Source of the DNA: Collimonas fungivorans Ter331
GTDB lineage: Bacteria > Pseudomonadota > Gammaproteobacteria > Burkholderiales > Burkholderiaceae_D
NCBI RefSeq assembly: GCF_000221045.1
Contig: NC_015856.1
Location: 5,069,424-5,133,423, forward strand
Reading direction: 5' to 3'
Length of the DNA stretch: 64,000 bases
The notes under the pieces: model-generated
The model's database searches: none
Seen by the model: the letters and a program-made list of their open reading frames with translations, nothing else
Told to the model about the DNA's origin: nothing
Translations under genes and position numbers: made by a program
Shown here: positions 22,118 to 31,014 of the stretch, piece by piece
How the letters are laid out: each line of letters opens with the position of its first letter
Position numbering within the stretch: the stretch's first letter is position 1

Positions 22118-22912
22118 ATGCCCATACAAGTTATACATAACCGCCGCCTGTATCAACAAATCGCCGACCAGCTGCGCGACATGATCCACCGCGGCGAATA
22201 CGGTCCCGGCGACAACCTGCCGCCGGAACGCGAACTGGCCAAGCAATTCGGCGTCAGCCGCACTTCCGTGCGGGAGGCCCTGATCGCATTGGAAGTGATC
22301 GGCGTCGTCAGCGTCCGCGTCGGCAACGGCGTGATGGTGTTGCCGCGTACCGAAGAGGAAACCGCGCGCGACAACGGCAGCCAGGCGCCGGCCTTGCAGC
22401 AGGCAGCGCATCGCAGCGGCTGGGAAATCGATCCGGAACTGGACCTGGAAATCAACCTTGGGCTGGATGACGAAATCCCGCCGTTCAAGCTGCTGCAGGC
22501 GAGACGCCTGGTGGAGCCGGAGACGGCGGCGCTGGCGGCGATGAATGCCAGCGATGAGCAGTTGCGCAGTATCGCCGAAGCGTATGCGCGCAATGTCGAG
22601 GATAACCGCAGCGGCTCGCACACCCATCCGGGCGACCGCCTGTTCCATATCCGCATCGCCGAGGCCAGCGGCAACCCGGCTTACCTGCTGCTGGTCAGCC
22701 ACCTGCTGGGACGCAAATACGGCATGATGTTCCAGCGCCTGCAGACGCTGTACAGCTCGAAAGACATGCCGAACCGTTCGGAGCATGAGCACCAGCTGAT
22801 CATGGAAGCGCTGCAGGCGCGCGATGCGGTGGCGGCGCGGCGCGCGATGCGGGCGCACATGGATTCCGTGGTACGGATCTTTTCCCGTTCGGTGCCGGAA
22901 TCAAGGCACTAA
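22118..22912 (+). CDS. FadR-family (GntR/FCD) transcriptional regulator
   Basis: 264 residues. Winged helix at about 10-75 (LRDMIHRGEYGPGDNLPPERELAKQFGVSRTSVREALIALE) and a C-terminal FCD ligand domain with metal-binding His residues (HTHPGDRLFHIRIAEASGN, then SEHEHQLIMEAL). Such regulators of sugar-acid and deoxysugar pathways respond to pathway intermediates. It is divergent from the SDR remnant and rhaM, its likely former targets. The protein itself looks intact, 10 bases before the end of convergent priA. Confidence 0.9.
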   Translation: MPIQVIHNRRLYQQIADQLRDMIHRGEYGPGDNLPPERELAKQFGVSRTSVREALIALEVIGVVSVRVGNGVMVLPRTEEETARDNGSQAPALQQAAHRSGWEIDPELDLEINLGLDDEIPPFKLLQARRLVEPETAALAAMNASDEQLRSIAEAYARNVEDNRSGSHTHPGDRLFHIRIAEASGNPAYLLLVSHLLGRKYGMMFQRLQTLYSSKDMPNRSEHEHQLIMEALQARDAVAARRAMRAHMDSVVRIFSRSVPESRH

Positions 22913-22922
22913 TCCCGTTAAA

Positions 22923-24965
22923 TCAGATATCGACCGGATCCACTTCCAGCGACCATTTGGCGCGCGTCTTGATCTGCCGCAGCTGAGCCATCCAGTCCGT
23001 CAGGAAAGCCTGCAGGCCTGGGCGCGAAGGACATTCGATCAGCAACTGCGCGCGGTCGACATTGGCGACCCGGGTCATGGTCATCGGAATCGGGTCGTGC
23101 ATGGTGATGCCGTCATGCTCGATGCAGTGCGCCGCCTGCTGTAAAAATTCAATCGCGATTTCCAGCTCCTTCGCCTCCGCCCTCAGCAAGGCCTGATAGA
23201 TGTAGGGCGGCAGGCAGGCTTGCGCACGCTCCTCCAGCAGCGAAGTGGCAAAGCGATCGTAGTCGTGGGCGATGACTGCCGCGTACAGGGGATGCTGCGG
23301 ATAACGCGTCTGGATCAGCACTTCGCTGGCGCTGCCGCCCTCTTTCTGCGCCGCGCGGCCGGCGCGCCCCGCCACCTGCATCAGTTGCGCAAACAGCCGC
23401 TCGCTGGCGCGGTAGTCGTGGGAAAACAGCGCCGTATCGGGATTGAGGATGCCGACCAGGGTCAGGTTCTTGAAATCATGCCCCTTGGCGACCATCTGGG
23501 TGCCGATCAGGATATCCACTTCGCCCCGGTGCACGCTGTCGAAAGCCGCTTGCGCACTGCCTTTGCGGCGGGTCGAATCGGCATCGATGCGCAGCACGCG
23601 CGCTTCCGGGAACATCGCTTGCAATCCCTCTTCCAGCCGCTGCGTGCCGCGCCCCAGCGGCTGCAGGTCGACGTTGCCGCAGGTCGGACAGGATTTCGGG
23701 ATCCTCAGCTCCAGGCTGCAATGATGGCAGCGCAGCCGATGTTCGGGTTTATGCAGCACCATGAAGGACGTGCAGCGAGTGCAGTTGCTGACCCAGCCGC
23801 AGGCGTCGCAGGCAATCACCGGTGCATACCCGCGTCGGTTCAGGAACAGCAGCGACTGTTCGCCCCGTTCCAGTCTTTGCTTGAGCGCGCTGACCAGGGT
23901 TGAGGTCAGTCCCTCGCTGGGCTTGTCGCGCTCCATGTCGATCCGGCGCACCAGCGGCAATACGGCATCCTTGACCGCGCGCTCGCGCAGTTCGAGTTTC
24001 CGGTAGCGGCCGGACTGGGTATGGTGCCAGGTTTCCAGCGATGGCGTGGCCGAACCCAGCACGATAGGAATCCCCAGCTGGTGGGCGCGCCATACGGCCA
24101 GGTCGCGCGCCGAATAACGCAAGCCCTCCTGCTGCTTGTAGGACGGGTCGTGTTCTTCATCGATGACGATCAGCTTCAGGTGCGGCAGCGAAGCCAACAC
24201 CGCCAACCGAGTGCCGAGGATGATGCGCGCCTGCCCCAGGTGCGCCGCCAGCCAGTGGCGCATGCGCTCGCCTTCCGCCAGGCCGCTGTGCAAGGTCGCC
24301 ACCATCACGCCCGGGAAACGGGCGCGGATGTTGCCTTCCAGCTGCGGCGTCAGATTGATTTCCGGCACCAGGATCAGGATCTGCGACGGGTTATCCGCGC
24401 CGTTTTCGCTGCGCGCCAGGATCTGCGCCGCCGCTTGCAGGTAAACCTCGGTCTTGCCGCTGCCGGTGACGCCGTACAGCAGCGTCGGCGCAAACCCGGT
24501 GGCGCTGGCAATGGCGTCGGCCGCCTGTTGCTGCGCCGGATTCAGCTGCGCGACGTCGATCGGCGTCGCATCGTGCGCGGCGCTGCTTTGCTGCAGTTTC
24601 TTCAAGCCGCGGTCCAGCGCCACGGTAGTCAGCGCGCGCAGGTTTTTCGGCAAGCCGGGCAACGCCACTTCACCCAGCGGCCGCTGATAATAATCGGCGG
24701 CAAAGCGACACAAGGCCAGCCATTGCGCCGACAGCGGCGGCAACTGGTGGCGCACGGCTTGCACATTTTTCAATTTTTCGGCGGGAACCTCGCTCTCGGC
24801 ACTGGTGCCGACAATCATGCCGACCACTTCGCGGCGGCCGAAAGAAAGCTGGACCAGCTGGCCGATTTGCGGCGCAGCTTCGCTTTCATCGCTGGCCTGC
24901 CAGCGATAATCGAAGCTGCTATCCAGGGGAGTGTCGAGGACGATTTGAAGAATGCTTTGTTTCAC
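22923..24965 (-). CDS. priA: Primosomal replication protein N' (PriA helicase)
   Basis: 680 residues, GTG start. Superfamily 2 helicase with Walker A GVTGSGKTE, Walker B DEEHD, and eight Cys in CDACGWVSNCTRC...CHHC...CPTCGN that bind two zinc ions. The N-terminal 3'-DNA-binding domain and C-terminal domain are complete. PriA restarts collapsed forks by loading the replicative helicase. Its start codon abuts the first copy of a duplicated DnaA-box repeat. Confidence 0.97.
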   Translation of the reverse strand: MKQSILQIVLDTPLDSSFDYRWQASDESEAAPQIGQLVQLSFGRREVVGMIVGTSAESEVPAEKLKNVQAVRHQLPPLSAQWLALCRFAADYYQRPLGEVALPGLPKNLRALTTVALDRGLKKLQQSSAAHDATPIDVAQLNPAQQQAADAIASATGFAPTLLYGVTGSGKTEVYLQAAAQILARSENGADNPSQILILVPEINLTPQLEGNIRARFPGVMVATLHSGLAEGERMRHWLAAHLGQARIILGTRLAVLASLPHLKLIVIDEEHDPSYKQQEGLRYSARDLAVWRAHQLGIPIVLGSATPSLETWHHTQSGRYRKLELRERAVKDAVLPLVRRIDMERDKPSEGLTSTLVSALKQRLERGEQSLLFLNRRGYAPVIACDACGWVSNCTRCTSFMVLHKPEHRLRCHHCSLELRIPKSCPTCGNVDLQPLGRGTQRLEEGLQAMFPEARVLRIDADSTRRKGSAQAAFDSVHRGEVDILIGTQMVAKGHDFKNLTLVGILNPDTALFSHDYRASERLFAQLMQVAGRAGRAAQKEGGSASEVLIQTRYPQHPLYAAVIAHDYDRFATSLLEERAQACLPPYIYQALLRAEAKELEIAIEFLQQAAHCIEHDGITMHDPIPMTMTRVANVDRAQLLIECPSRPGLQAFLTDWMAQLRQIKTRAKWSLEVDPVDI

Positions 24966-24967
24966 GA

Positions 24968-25240
24968 ACTTAATGTAATTCCCGAGGAAATAAGCTAACT
25001 ATCGGTTTCATAAGTGCTTTTGAAAATATCCACAAGATCTGTGGATAACTTTGTGGACAAGGTTGCGTAAACAACGTGGGAGCGCCTGTTTACGGTATAT
25101 CCAGGCTCTTGCCCAAACTAGTATCAATAAAAATACTATTTACAATCAAAGACTTAAATTGAACATTCTGGACAGGCAAAAAAATTTCCGTTTTTAAAAA
25201 ATCGCCTTGCGGAAACAAAATTATGTGCATAACTAAATTC
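24968..25240. repeat. DnaA-box repeat, copy 1
   Basis: Begins ACTTAATGTAA, then ATCGGTTTCATAAG, then boxes ATATCCACA (25026-25034), TGTGGATAA (25040-25048, a perfect consensus box on the minus strand) and TGTGGACAA (25052-25060). An AT-rich stretch with TTGCCCAAACTA follows, and TGTGCATAA at 25224-25232. Copy 2 shows the same order and spacing. Confidence 0.75.
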
Positions 25241-25432
25241 GGAATGCCCCAAAACAAAGCGAAAAAAGTAACAGAGGCGCGGCGAAAAAGGTAACAATCA
25301 GGTCCACATTCAAATTCATGGCCGTGCACCACCATGTCACTTTTTCCACCCATTCCATCAGTTTCGCACCGGAAAAATTAGCCCGATGTCAATTCCTTGA
25401 AATCGAGGGTAAACCCTAATTTCTAAGATTCC

Positions 25433-25710
25433 ACTTAATGTAAAACATGAGGAAATGCCCTAAGCATCGGTTTCATAAGCGCTTTTCAAATTATCCACAA
25501 TGTCTGTGGATAACTTTGTGGGTAACCTGCTCTTGACAGGCTGCAGCCTCATATTTGATGCGGGTTTCAATAAATTGCCTAAACTAAAAGCAGAAAATAA
25601 ATTCTTTTAAATCAAACACTTACAAAACAGTATCAAGTGGAAAATAAAAAATATAGATATAAATAATTTCCGTGGTGCAGCAGATTTATTTTGTGCATAA
25701 CTAGCGCGCG
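25433..25710. repeat. DnaA-box repeat, copy 2
   Basis: ACTTAATGTAA, ATCGGTTTCATAAG, then boxes TTATCCACA (25491-25499, perfect), TGTGGATAA (25505-25513, perfect, opposite strand) and TGTGGGTAA (25517-25525). Box spacings of 14 and 12 bases match copy 1 exactly. TTGCCTAAACTA and an AT-rich run follow, then TGTGCATAA at 25692-25700. Confidence 0.75.
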
Positions 25711-25804
25711 CCAATCTCCGGATTGCAAACGAATGTGTTATGCGTGACAGCGTGTAACACCATCCATCAGCAAGTAGCAGCCCTTGATTCTTGCCGGCAA
25801 GCTT

Positions 25805-26893
25805 CTATCCGCGCAATTTACGGCTGATTTCGTGCACGGCTTCAACCATGACGGCGACCGATTCCGGCGGCGTGAATTGCGAAATGCCGTGGCCCAGGTT
25901 GAATACATGGCCGCTGCCGGCTTGCGGCGCGCCGTAGGCGTTCAGCAGGCGCGCGACTTCGCTGCGGATCTGCTCCGGATTGGCAAACAGCACCGCCGGA
26001 TCAAGATTGCCCTGCAAGGCGACACGCTGGCCGATGCGGGCCCGCGCCTCGGCCAGGTTGACGGTCCAGTCGAGGCCGACGGCATCGGCGCCGATGTCGG
26101 CAATCTGTTCCAGCCATAGGCCGCCGCCCTTGGTGAATACGATCGCCGGAATCGGCACCCCATCTTTTTCACGCTGCAGCTGGGACACCACCTGGCGCAT
26201 GTAATCCAGGGAAAACTCCTGGTAGGCGCCGTCCGCCAGCGCTCCGCCCCAGGAATCGAAAATCATCACGGCCTGGGCGCCGGCGTCGATCTGCGCATTC
26301 AGGTAAGCAGCTACCGCCGCCGCATTGGTGCTGAGCACGTGGTGCATCAGGTCCGGGCGGTTGTACAGCATGGTCTTGACGGTATGGAACTCGCGCGAAC
26401 CTTCGCCCTCGACCATGTAGCAAGCCAGGGTCCACGGACTGCCGGCGAAACCGATCAGCGGCACCCGGCCGTTGAGTTCGGTGCGGATCTGGGTGACCGC
26501 CTTGAAAACGTAGTCGAGCTTGCCCAGGTCCGGGGTTTGCAGCGCCATCACATCTTTTTCATCGCGCAATGGACGATAGAACTTGGGACCTTCGCCGTCG
26601 GCGAAATACAGGCCCAGGCCCATCGCGTCCGGCACCGTGAGGATGTCGGAAAACAGGATGGCGGCATCCAGCGGGAAACGCTCCAGCGGCTGCAGCGTGA
26701 CTTCGGTAGCGTAATCGGGATTGGTCGCCAGCCCCATGAAGGAGCCGGCGCGGCTACGGGTTTTACGGTACTCCGGCAAGTAGCGGCCGGCCTGGCGCAT
26801 CAACCACAGCGGCGTGTAGTCGGTTGGCTGGCGCAGCAGCGCGCGCAGGAAAGTATCGTTCTTGAGCGGAGCGAATTGTGACATAAGAGGCAA
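25805..26893 (-). CDS. hemE: Uroporphyrinogen decarboxylase
   Basis: 362 residues, full length. [21 protein letters not shown] near the N-terminus and [16 protein letters not shown] are HemE signatures; FDSWGG and LGHGI are also present. It removes four carboxyl groups from uroporphyrinogen III to make coproporphyrinogen III in haem synthesis. hemE next to an origin-like region recalls Caulobacter and Rickettsia, where oriC lies beside hemE. Confidence 0.97.
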   Translation of the reverse strand: MPLMSQFAPLKNDTFLRALLRQPTDYTPLWLMRQAGRYLPEYRKTRSRAGSFMGLATNPDYATEVTLQPLERFPLDAAILFSDILTVPDAMGLGLYFADGEGPKFYRPLRDEKDVMALQTPDLGKLDYVFKAVTQIRTELNGRVPLIGFAGSPWTLACYMVEGEGSREFHTVKTMLYNRPDLMHHVLSTNAAAVAAYLNAQIDAGAQAVMIFDSWGGALADGAYQEFSLDYMRQVVSQLQREKDGVPIPAIVFTKGGGLWLEQIADIGADAVGLDWTVNLAEARARIGQRVALQGNLDPAVLFANPEQIRSEVARLLNAYGAPQAGSGHVFNLGHGISQFTPPESVAVMVEAVHEISRKLRG

Positions 26894-26980
26894 TCTGAAT
26901 GCGTGTAATAACGCCCCATTATCTCATCCAAACCGGCGGCCGCGACATCGGTTCCATGCATGGCAGTTATATGGCCGCCA

Positions 26981-27895
26981 TTACCCTGCCTCCCGGTGCT
27001 CCGCCGCCAGGTCATCCAGAAACGCCTGCAGCACTTCGCCGCGGCTGGACTGGCGGCGCGCCGCCATGTGCAAGGTGACCTCGTAGGAAAACAGCGCCGG
27101 GTTAAGCGCCGCCAGCAATCCCTGCTGCACCAAGGGTGCGGCAAAGTGCTGCGGCAGGAAACCAAGATGCTGCCCCGACAAGATCAGGACTGCGACCGCT
27201 TCCATGTTGTCGGCCAGCGCCGTCACGCGCGCCGGCGAAAATACGCCGCCCGGGCCGTCGGCCTCCGGCAGCGGATAACTGCGCCATACCCAGTCGTGCT
27301 GCGCCAACGCCGCTGGCGTCAATTTTCCGGCCTGCCTGAACAGCGGATGCGCCGCGGCGCAGTAAGCCATCTGATGTTCCGTATATAAAGGCAGGTATTC
27401 CAGGCTCGGCAAACGATGCCAGAAATAGCCGATGCCAAGGTCGAGGCGGCCATTGATCACCTCCTCCTCCAGCTGGCCCGGCGCCAGCACCGCCAGCGAC
27501 AGCGTCACCGCCTCGTCGCGCGCGCGGAACCGGGCGATGGCCTGGCCCAGGCGCGCGTTGGCGCTCATGGCGGCATGGCCGATCAGGCCCAGGTGCAATT
27601 GTCCAGACAGCTTGCGGCCGATCTGGCGCGCGTCCAGGCAAAAATGGTCGATGTTTTCCAGCAACTGGCGGCTGGACTGGGCAAACTGCTCGCCGCGCGG
27701 CGTCAGACGAAATCCGGCGCGGCCTCGCTCGCACAGGCGAAAACCGAGCCGCGTTTCCAGCGTCGCCAGCTGGGTGCTGATGGTGGACTGGCTGACGTTG
27801 AGCGCCGTCTGTGCGGCGGAAATGCCGCCGGCGTCCAGCACCGACAGGAATACACGGATCAGACGCAGGTCAAGATCGGATAGCTGGTTGAGCAT
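26981..27895 (-). CDS. LysR-family regulator, divergent from guanidino-acid hydrolase
   Basis: 304 residues. Helix-turn-helix in LDAGGISAAQTALNVSQSTISTQLATLETRLGF (about 15-55), then a standard co-inducer-binding domain. Divergent from the arginase-family gene at 28061, with a 165-base gap that holds both promoters; control of that gene is the likely role. Start at ATG 27895, standard length. Confidence 0.9.
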   Translation of the reverse strand: MLNQLSDLDLRLIRVFLSVLDAGGISAAQTALNVSQSTISTQLATLETRLGFRLCERGRAGFRLTPRGEQFAQSSRQLLENIDHFCLDARQIGRKLSGQLHLGLIGHAAMSANARLGQAIARFRARDEAVTLSLAVLAPGQLEEEVINGRLDLGIGYFWHRLPSLEYLPLYTEHQMAYCAAAHPLFRQAGKLTPAALAQHDWVWRSYPLPEADGPGGVFSPARVTALADNMEAVAVLILSGQHLGFLPQHFAAPLVQQGLLAALNPALFSYEVTLHMAARRQSSRGEVLQAFLDDLAAEHREAG

Positions 27896-28060
27896 GCCAG
27901 GTGGAGAAATAGGAAGTCAGATCGATCATACATCTATCCGGATCAATGTAAATATTCGATTACACAGATTTTTACTGATGTTAATTGCCGCTAGAGTAGC
28001 TTGTGCTCGGCTTGTGCTCATTCACTGCCCCACCCCATTCATCCCTTCCCGGAGACGATC

Positions 28061-29014
28061 ATGTCGGAAACCCCACTTTACCAACCGCTAGGCGGCAACG
28101 ACATGCCGCGTTTCGGCGGCATCGCCACCATGATGCGTTTGCCGCACGTCGCCAGCAGCGCGGAACTGGACGCCTGTTTTGTCGGCGTGCCGTTCGACCT
28201 CGGCACCTCGAACCGCTCCGGCACCCGCTTCGGCCCGCGCCAGATGCGTACCGAATCGGTGCTGCTGCGGCCCTACAACATGGCGACCCGCGCCGCGCCT
28301 TTCGACGCGCTGCGCATCGCCGACCTCGGCGACGTCGCCATCAATCCCTACAACCTGCTCGATTCGATCAGGCTGATCGAGACCGCTTACGACAGCATCG
28401 TCGCCTCCGGCTGCCGCCCGATTTCGCTGGGCGGCGACCATACCATCGCGCTGCCCATCCTGCGCGCCCTGCATCGCAAATACGGCAAGATCGGCCTGAT
28501 CCACGTCGACGCCCATGCCGACGTCAACGACACCATGTTCGGTGAAAAGATCGCGCACGGCACGCCGTTCCGGCGCGCGGTGGAAGAAGGCTTGCTGGAT
28601 TGCCAGCGCGTGGTGCAGATCGGCTTGCGCGGCACCGGCTACACCGCGGAAGATTTCGACTGGTGCCGCGACCAGGGTTTCAAGGTGGTGCAGGTGGAAG
28701 AGTGCTGGAACAAATCGCTGGCGCCGCTGATGGAAGAAGTGCGGGCCCGCCTGGCCGGCGGCCCGGTCTACCTCAGCTTCGACATCGACGGCATCGACCC
28801 GGCCTATGCGCCCGGCACCGGCACCCCGGAAATCGCCGGCCTGACCGTGCCGCAGGCGCTGGAAATCATCCGCGGCGCCTGGGGCCTGGACATCGTCGGC
28901 GCCGACCTGGTCGAAGTGTCGCCGCCTTACGACCCGGTCGGCACCACTGCCCTGCTGGGCGCCAATCTTGCGTATGAAATGCTATGCGTGCTGCCGGGCG
29001 TGCCGCGCCGCTAG
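28061..29014 (+). CDS. Arginase-family hydrolase, guanidinobutyrase-like (GbuA/SpeB)
   Basis: 317 residues from ATG 28061 (GGAG 10 bases ahead). Manganese-binding motifs are intact: GGDHTIALP, DAHADVND and SFDIDGIDPAYAPGTGTPE. The N-terminus (LGGNDMPRFGGIATMMRLP) resembles Pseudomonas guanidinobutyrase and guanidinopropionase more than agmatinase. It would release urea from 4-guanidinobutyrate to yield GABA, which fits the GABA locus 3 kb downstream. Agmatinase remains possible. Confidence 0.85.
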   Translation: MSETPLYQPLGGNDMPRFGGIATMMRLPHVASSAELDACFVGVPFDLGTSNRSGTRFGPRQMRTESVLLRPYNMATRAAPFDALRIADLGDVAINPYNLLDSIRLIETAYDSIVASGCRPISLGGDHTIALPILRALHRKYGKIGLIHVDAHADVNDTMFGEKIAHGTPFRRAVEEGLLDCQRVVQIGLRGTGYTAEDFDWCRDQGFKVVQVEECWNKSLAPLMEEVRARLAGGPVYLSFDIDGIDPAYAPGTGTPEIAGLTVPQALEIIRGAWGLDIVGADLVEVSPPYDPVGTTALLGANLAYEMLCVLPGVPRR

Positions 29015-29060
29015 CATTATTTTCATATACAAAAAGTAAGCGCTCGCCAAAAATCTTGAT

Positions 29061-29909
29061 TTATCGATATCGTTTCTTGAAATCGCTTGGACTGACGCCC
29101 TTGGCCGCGCGGAACTGGCGGTTGAAATGCGCCAGGTTGCGATACCCCGCTTCCTGCGCAATCACACCTATCGTCTTGTCGGTCTGGATCAGTTGCTGGC
29201 AGGCGCTGCCTATGCGCAGCTGGGCCAGGTAAGCGGTTACGGTCAACTGCGTGTGGCGCTTGAAGAAACGGTGGAAAGCTCCTACCGACAATGCCGCGCG
29301 CTCGGCCAGCAACTCGACCGACAGCGCCGCCTGGAAATGCGCATGCATGTAATCCAGCACCCGTCCCATGCGCTGGCGCTGGGTATCCACCGCAATCGAA
29401 GCGGAAGCTACCGAAGCCAGCGGCTGCGCCTGTTCATCTTGCGCCAGCAGCAGCAGCAGTTCCAGCAATAGCGGCAGGCGCTGCGCCGGTGCCAGTTTCT
29501 CCATGCGCAGCATCAGCGGCCTGACACCGGCCGCCGCCGCGGCCGAGAATTGCAATCCCCTGTCGGCTCGTTTACCCAGTTGCAGCAGGCCGCCCAGTTC
29601 CGGCAAACTGGTTTGCAGCTGCACCAGCCAGTCGCGCGAAAACCAGACCACGACCGCCAGCATCTGCTGCCCGGCGTCTATCCGTTCGCTGGCCGACCAG
29701 GTATGCGGCAGGTTCGGCCCCAGCAGAATCAGGTCGCCGTCGCTGAAATCGGCCAGGTGGTCGCCCACATATCGCTGGCCGCGCGCGTTCAGGGTCAGCT
29801 CGAACTCCGGATGGTAATGCCAGAGAAACGGCAGCTCCGGCAATTCGCGCCACAGCAGCTGCCAGGAATGGCCGGGAGAGAGGGTGAGATGCTCGTATTG
29901 CGGTCGCAT
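29061..29909 (-). CDS. AraC-family regulator with cupin sensor domain
   Basis: 282 residues. N-terminal cupin-like part (LPFLWHYHPEFELTL, with GDLILLGPNLPHTW) and a C-terminal AraC double helix-turn-helix (VELLAERAALSVGAFHRFFKRHTQLT... IGVIAQEAGYRNLAHFNRQFRAAKGVSPSDFKKRYR). Divergent from the PhyH-type dioxygenase gene at 30048, which it probably controls in response to a small molecule bound by the cupin. Confidence 0.9.
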   Translation of the reverse strand: MRPQYEHLTLSPGHSWQLLWRELPELPFLWHYHPEFELTLNARGQRYVGDHLADFSDGDLILLGPNLPHTWSASERIDAGQQMLAVVVWFSRDWLVQLQTSLPELGGLLQLGKRADRGLQFSAAAAAGVRPLMLRMEKLAPAQRLPLLLELLLLLAQDEQAQPLASVASASIAVDTQRQRMGRVLDYMHAHFQAALSVELLAERAALSVGAFHRFFKRHTQLTVTAYLAQLRIGSACQQLIQTDKTIGVIAQEAGYRNLAHFNRQFRAAKGVSPSDFKKRYR

Positions 29910-30047
29910 TCTGACCTTCCGATGGATGATTACATCAGAATAGTATCAATAAGCGGCAGTTGCGGCGAAACCGGCCGGCGCCCGGCGGCAGAGAATCGAG
30001 CTGCAATCAAACCAGGCCCAGCCGACAACACCCATCCGGAGACCTTA

Positions 30048-31004
30048 ATGAACCAGCCTTACGCCGCCGCCAAGCAAGCCCTCGGCAATCCGTCCGTGCT
30101 CTACCCCGACCAGGAGCAACTGCGCGACATACGCAAAACCCTGCCGCTGCGGGTATTGTCGGCCGCCGATTTCCAGCACTGGCAAACCTACGGCTACGTC
30201 ATCGTCAAGCAGGCGGTCTGCGCCGAGCAGGTGCAGCGCACCGTCGACTTCCTGTGGGAATTCCAGGAGCTGGACCGCAATGCGCCGGAAACCTGGAACC
30301 GGGCGCAGCTGCGCGACCATGAAATGAAGGAGCTGAACGGTTCCGGCATGGTCGAGGCCTATCACCACCAGACTTTCTGGGACAACCGCCAGACGCCGCG
30401 CATCGTCGACGCCTTCGTCGACATCTGGGACCGCGAAGACCTGTGGGTAACCATAGACCGCGCCAACCTGAATACGCCGAACCAGGGCGCGCGCCGTTTC
30501 GGCGGCTTCATCCACTGGGACGCCGATACCTCGCTGGAACCGCTGCCGGTGAACGTGCAAGGGGTGCTGGCGTTATCGGATACGACGCCGGAAGGCGGCG
30601 GTTTCCAATGTATTCCCGAGCTGTTCAAACATTTCGCCGAGTGGCGCAAGAGCGCGCCCAAGGACCGCAACCCGTGGCGCCCGGACGTTGAATCGCTGCC
30701 GTGGCAAGTGCAGTTCGTGCCGATGCAGGCGGGCGACCTGCTGATTTTCAACAGCTTGCTGGCGCACGGCATCCGCCCCAACACCTCGGCCGACCAGGTG
30801 CGGCTGGCGCTGTACATCGCATTCACGCCGGCGCGCGAAGAGGAAGCAGGATTGAAGGATTGGCGGCTGACAAGCTGGGAACAGCGGACGCCGCCGGACA
30901 GTTATGCCTTTCCCGGCGATCCGCGCGAATGGGAAAAGACCCGCTATCCCTTGGCGCAGCTGAGCGAACTGGGCGAGAAAATCCTGGGCAAGAAACCCTG
31001 GTAA
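30048..31004 (+). CDS. Phytanoyl-CoA dioxygenase (PhyH)-family Fe/2OG oxygenase
   Basis: 318 residues from ATG 30048, preceded by CCGGAGACC. HWDAD supplies the H-x-D pair and LLAHGIRPN the distal His, followed by an Arg for 2-oxoglutarate (VRLALYIAF). Family members hydroxylate acyl-CoA, amino acids or secondary metabolites. No pathway partner is adjacent except the divergent AraC regulator and an MFS carrier downstream on the other strand, so the substrate cannot be inferred. Confidence 0.85.
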   Translation: MNQPYAAAKQALGNPSVLYPDQEQLRDIRKTLPLRVLSAADFQHWQTYGYVIVKQAVCAEQVQRTVDFLWEFQELDRNAPETWNRAQLRDHEMKELNGSGMVEAYHHQTFWDNRQTPRIVDAFVDIWDREDLWVTIDRANLNTPNQGARRFGGFIHWDADTSLEPLPVNVQGVLALSDTTPEGGGFQCIPELFKHFAEWRKSAPKDRNPWRPDVESLPWQVQFVPMQAGDLLIFNSLLAHGIRPNTSADQVRLALYIAFTPAREEEAGLKDWRLTSWEQRTPPDSYAFPGDPREWEKTRYPLAQLSELGEKILGKKPW

Positions 31005-31014
31005 AGCCCGGCGC

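Larger units (their letters stand above)
24966..25804. other. AT-rich intergenic region with duplicated DnaA-box sets (origin-like)
   Basis: 839 bases without a convincing gene between hemE and priA. It contains two diverged copies of a ~270-bp segment at a 465-468 bp offset. Each copy has three DnaA-box-like sequences, an AT-rich stretch and a further TGTGCATAA box. The segment at 25560-25680 is particularly AT-rich. Layout and contents look like a replication origin or a DnaA-binding control element. A frame of 87 codons on the minus strand (25353-25090) lacks support. Confidence 0.6.

Noticed and set aside
24923-24965. ATG start for priA
   Set aside because: The PriA N-terminus begins at a GTG (24965); no in-frame ATG fits the family start.
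25090-25353. 87-codon frame on the minus strand in the hemE-priA gap
   Set aside because: No ribosome site, AT-rich composition like the surrounding repeat, no family resemblance, and no similar frame seen in the second repeat copy.
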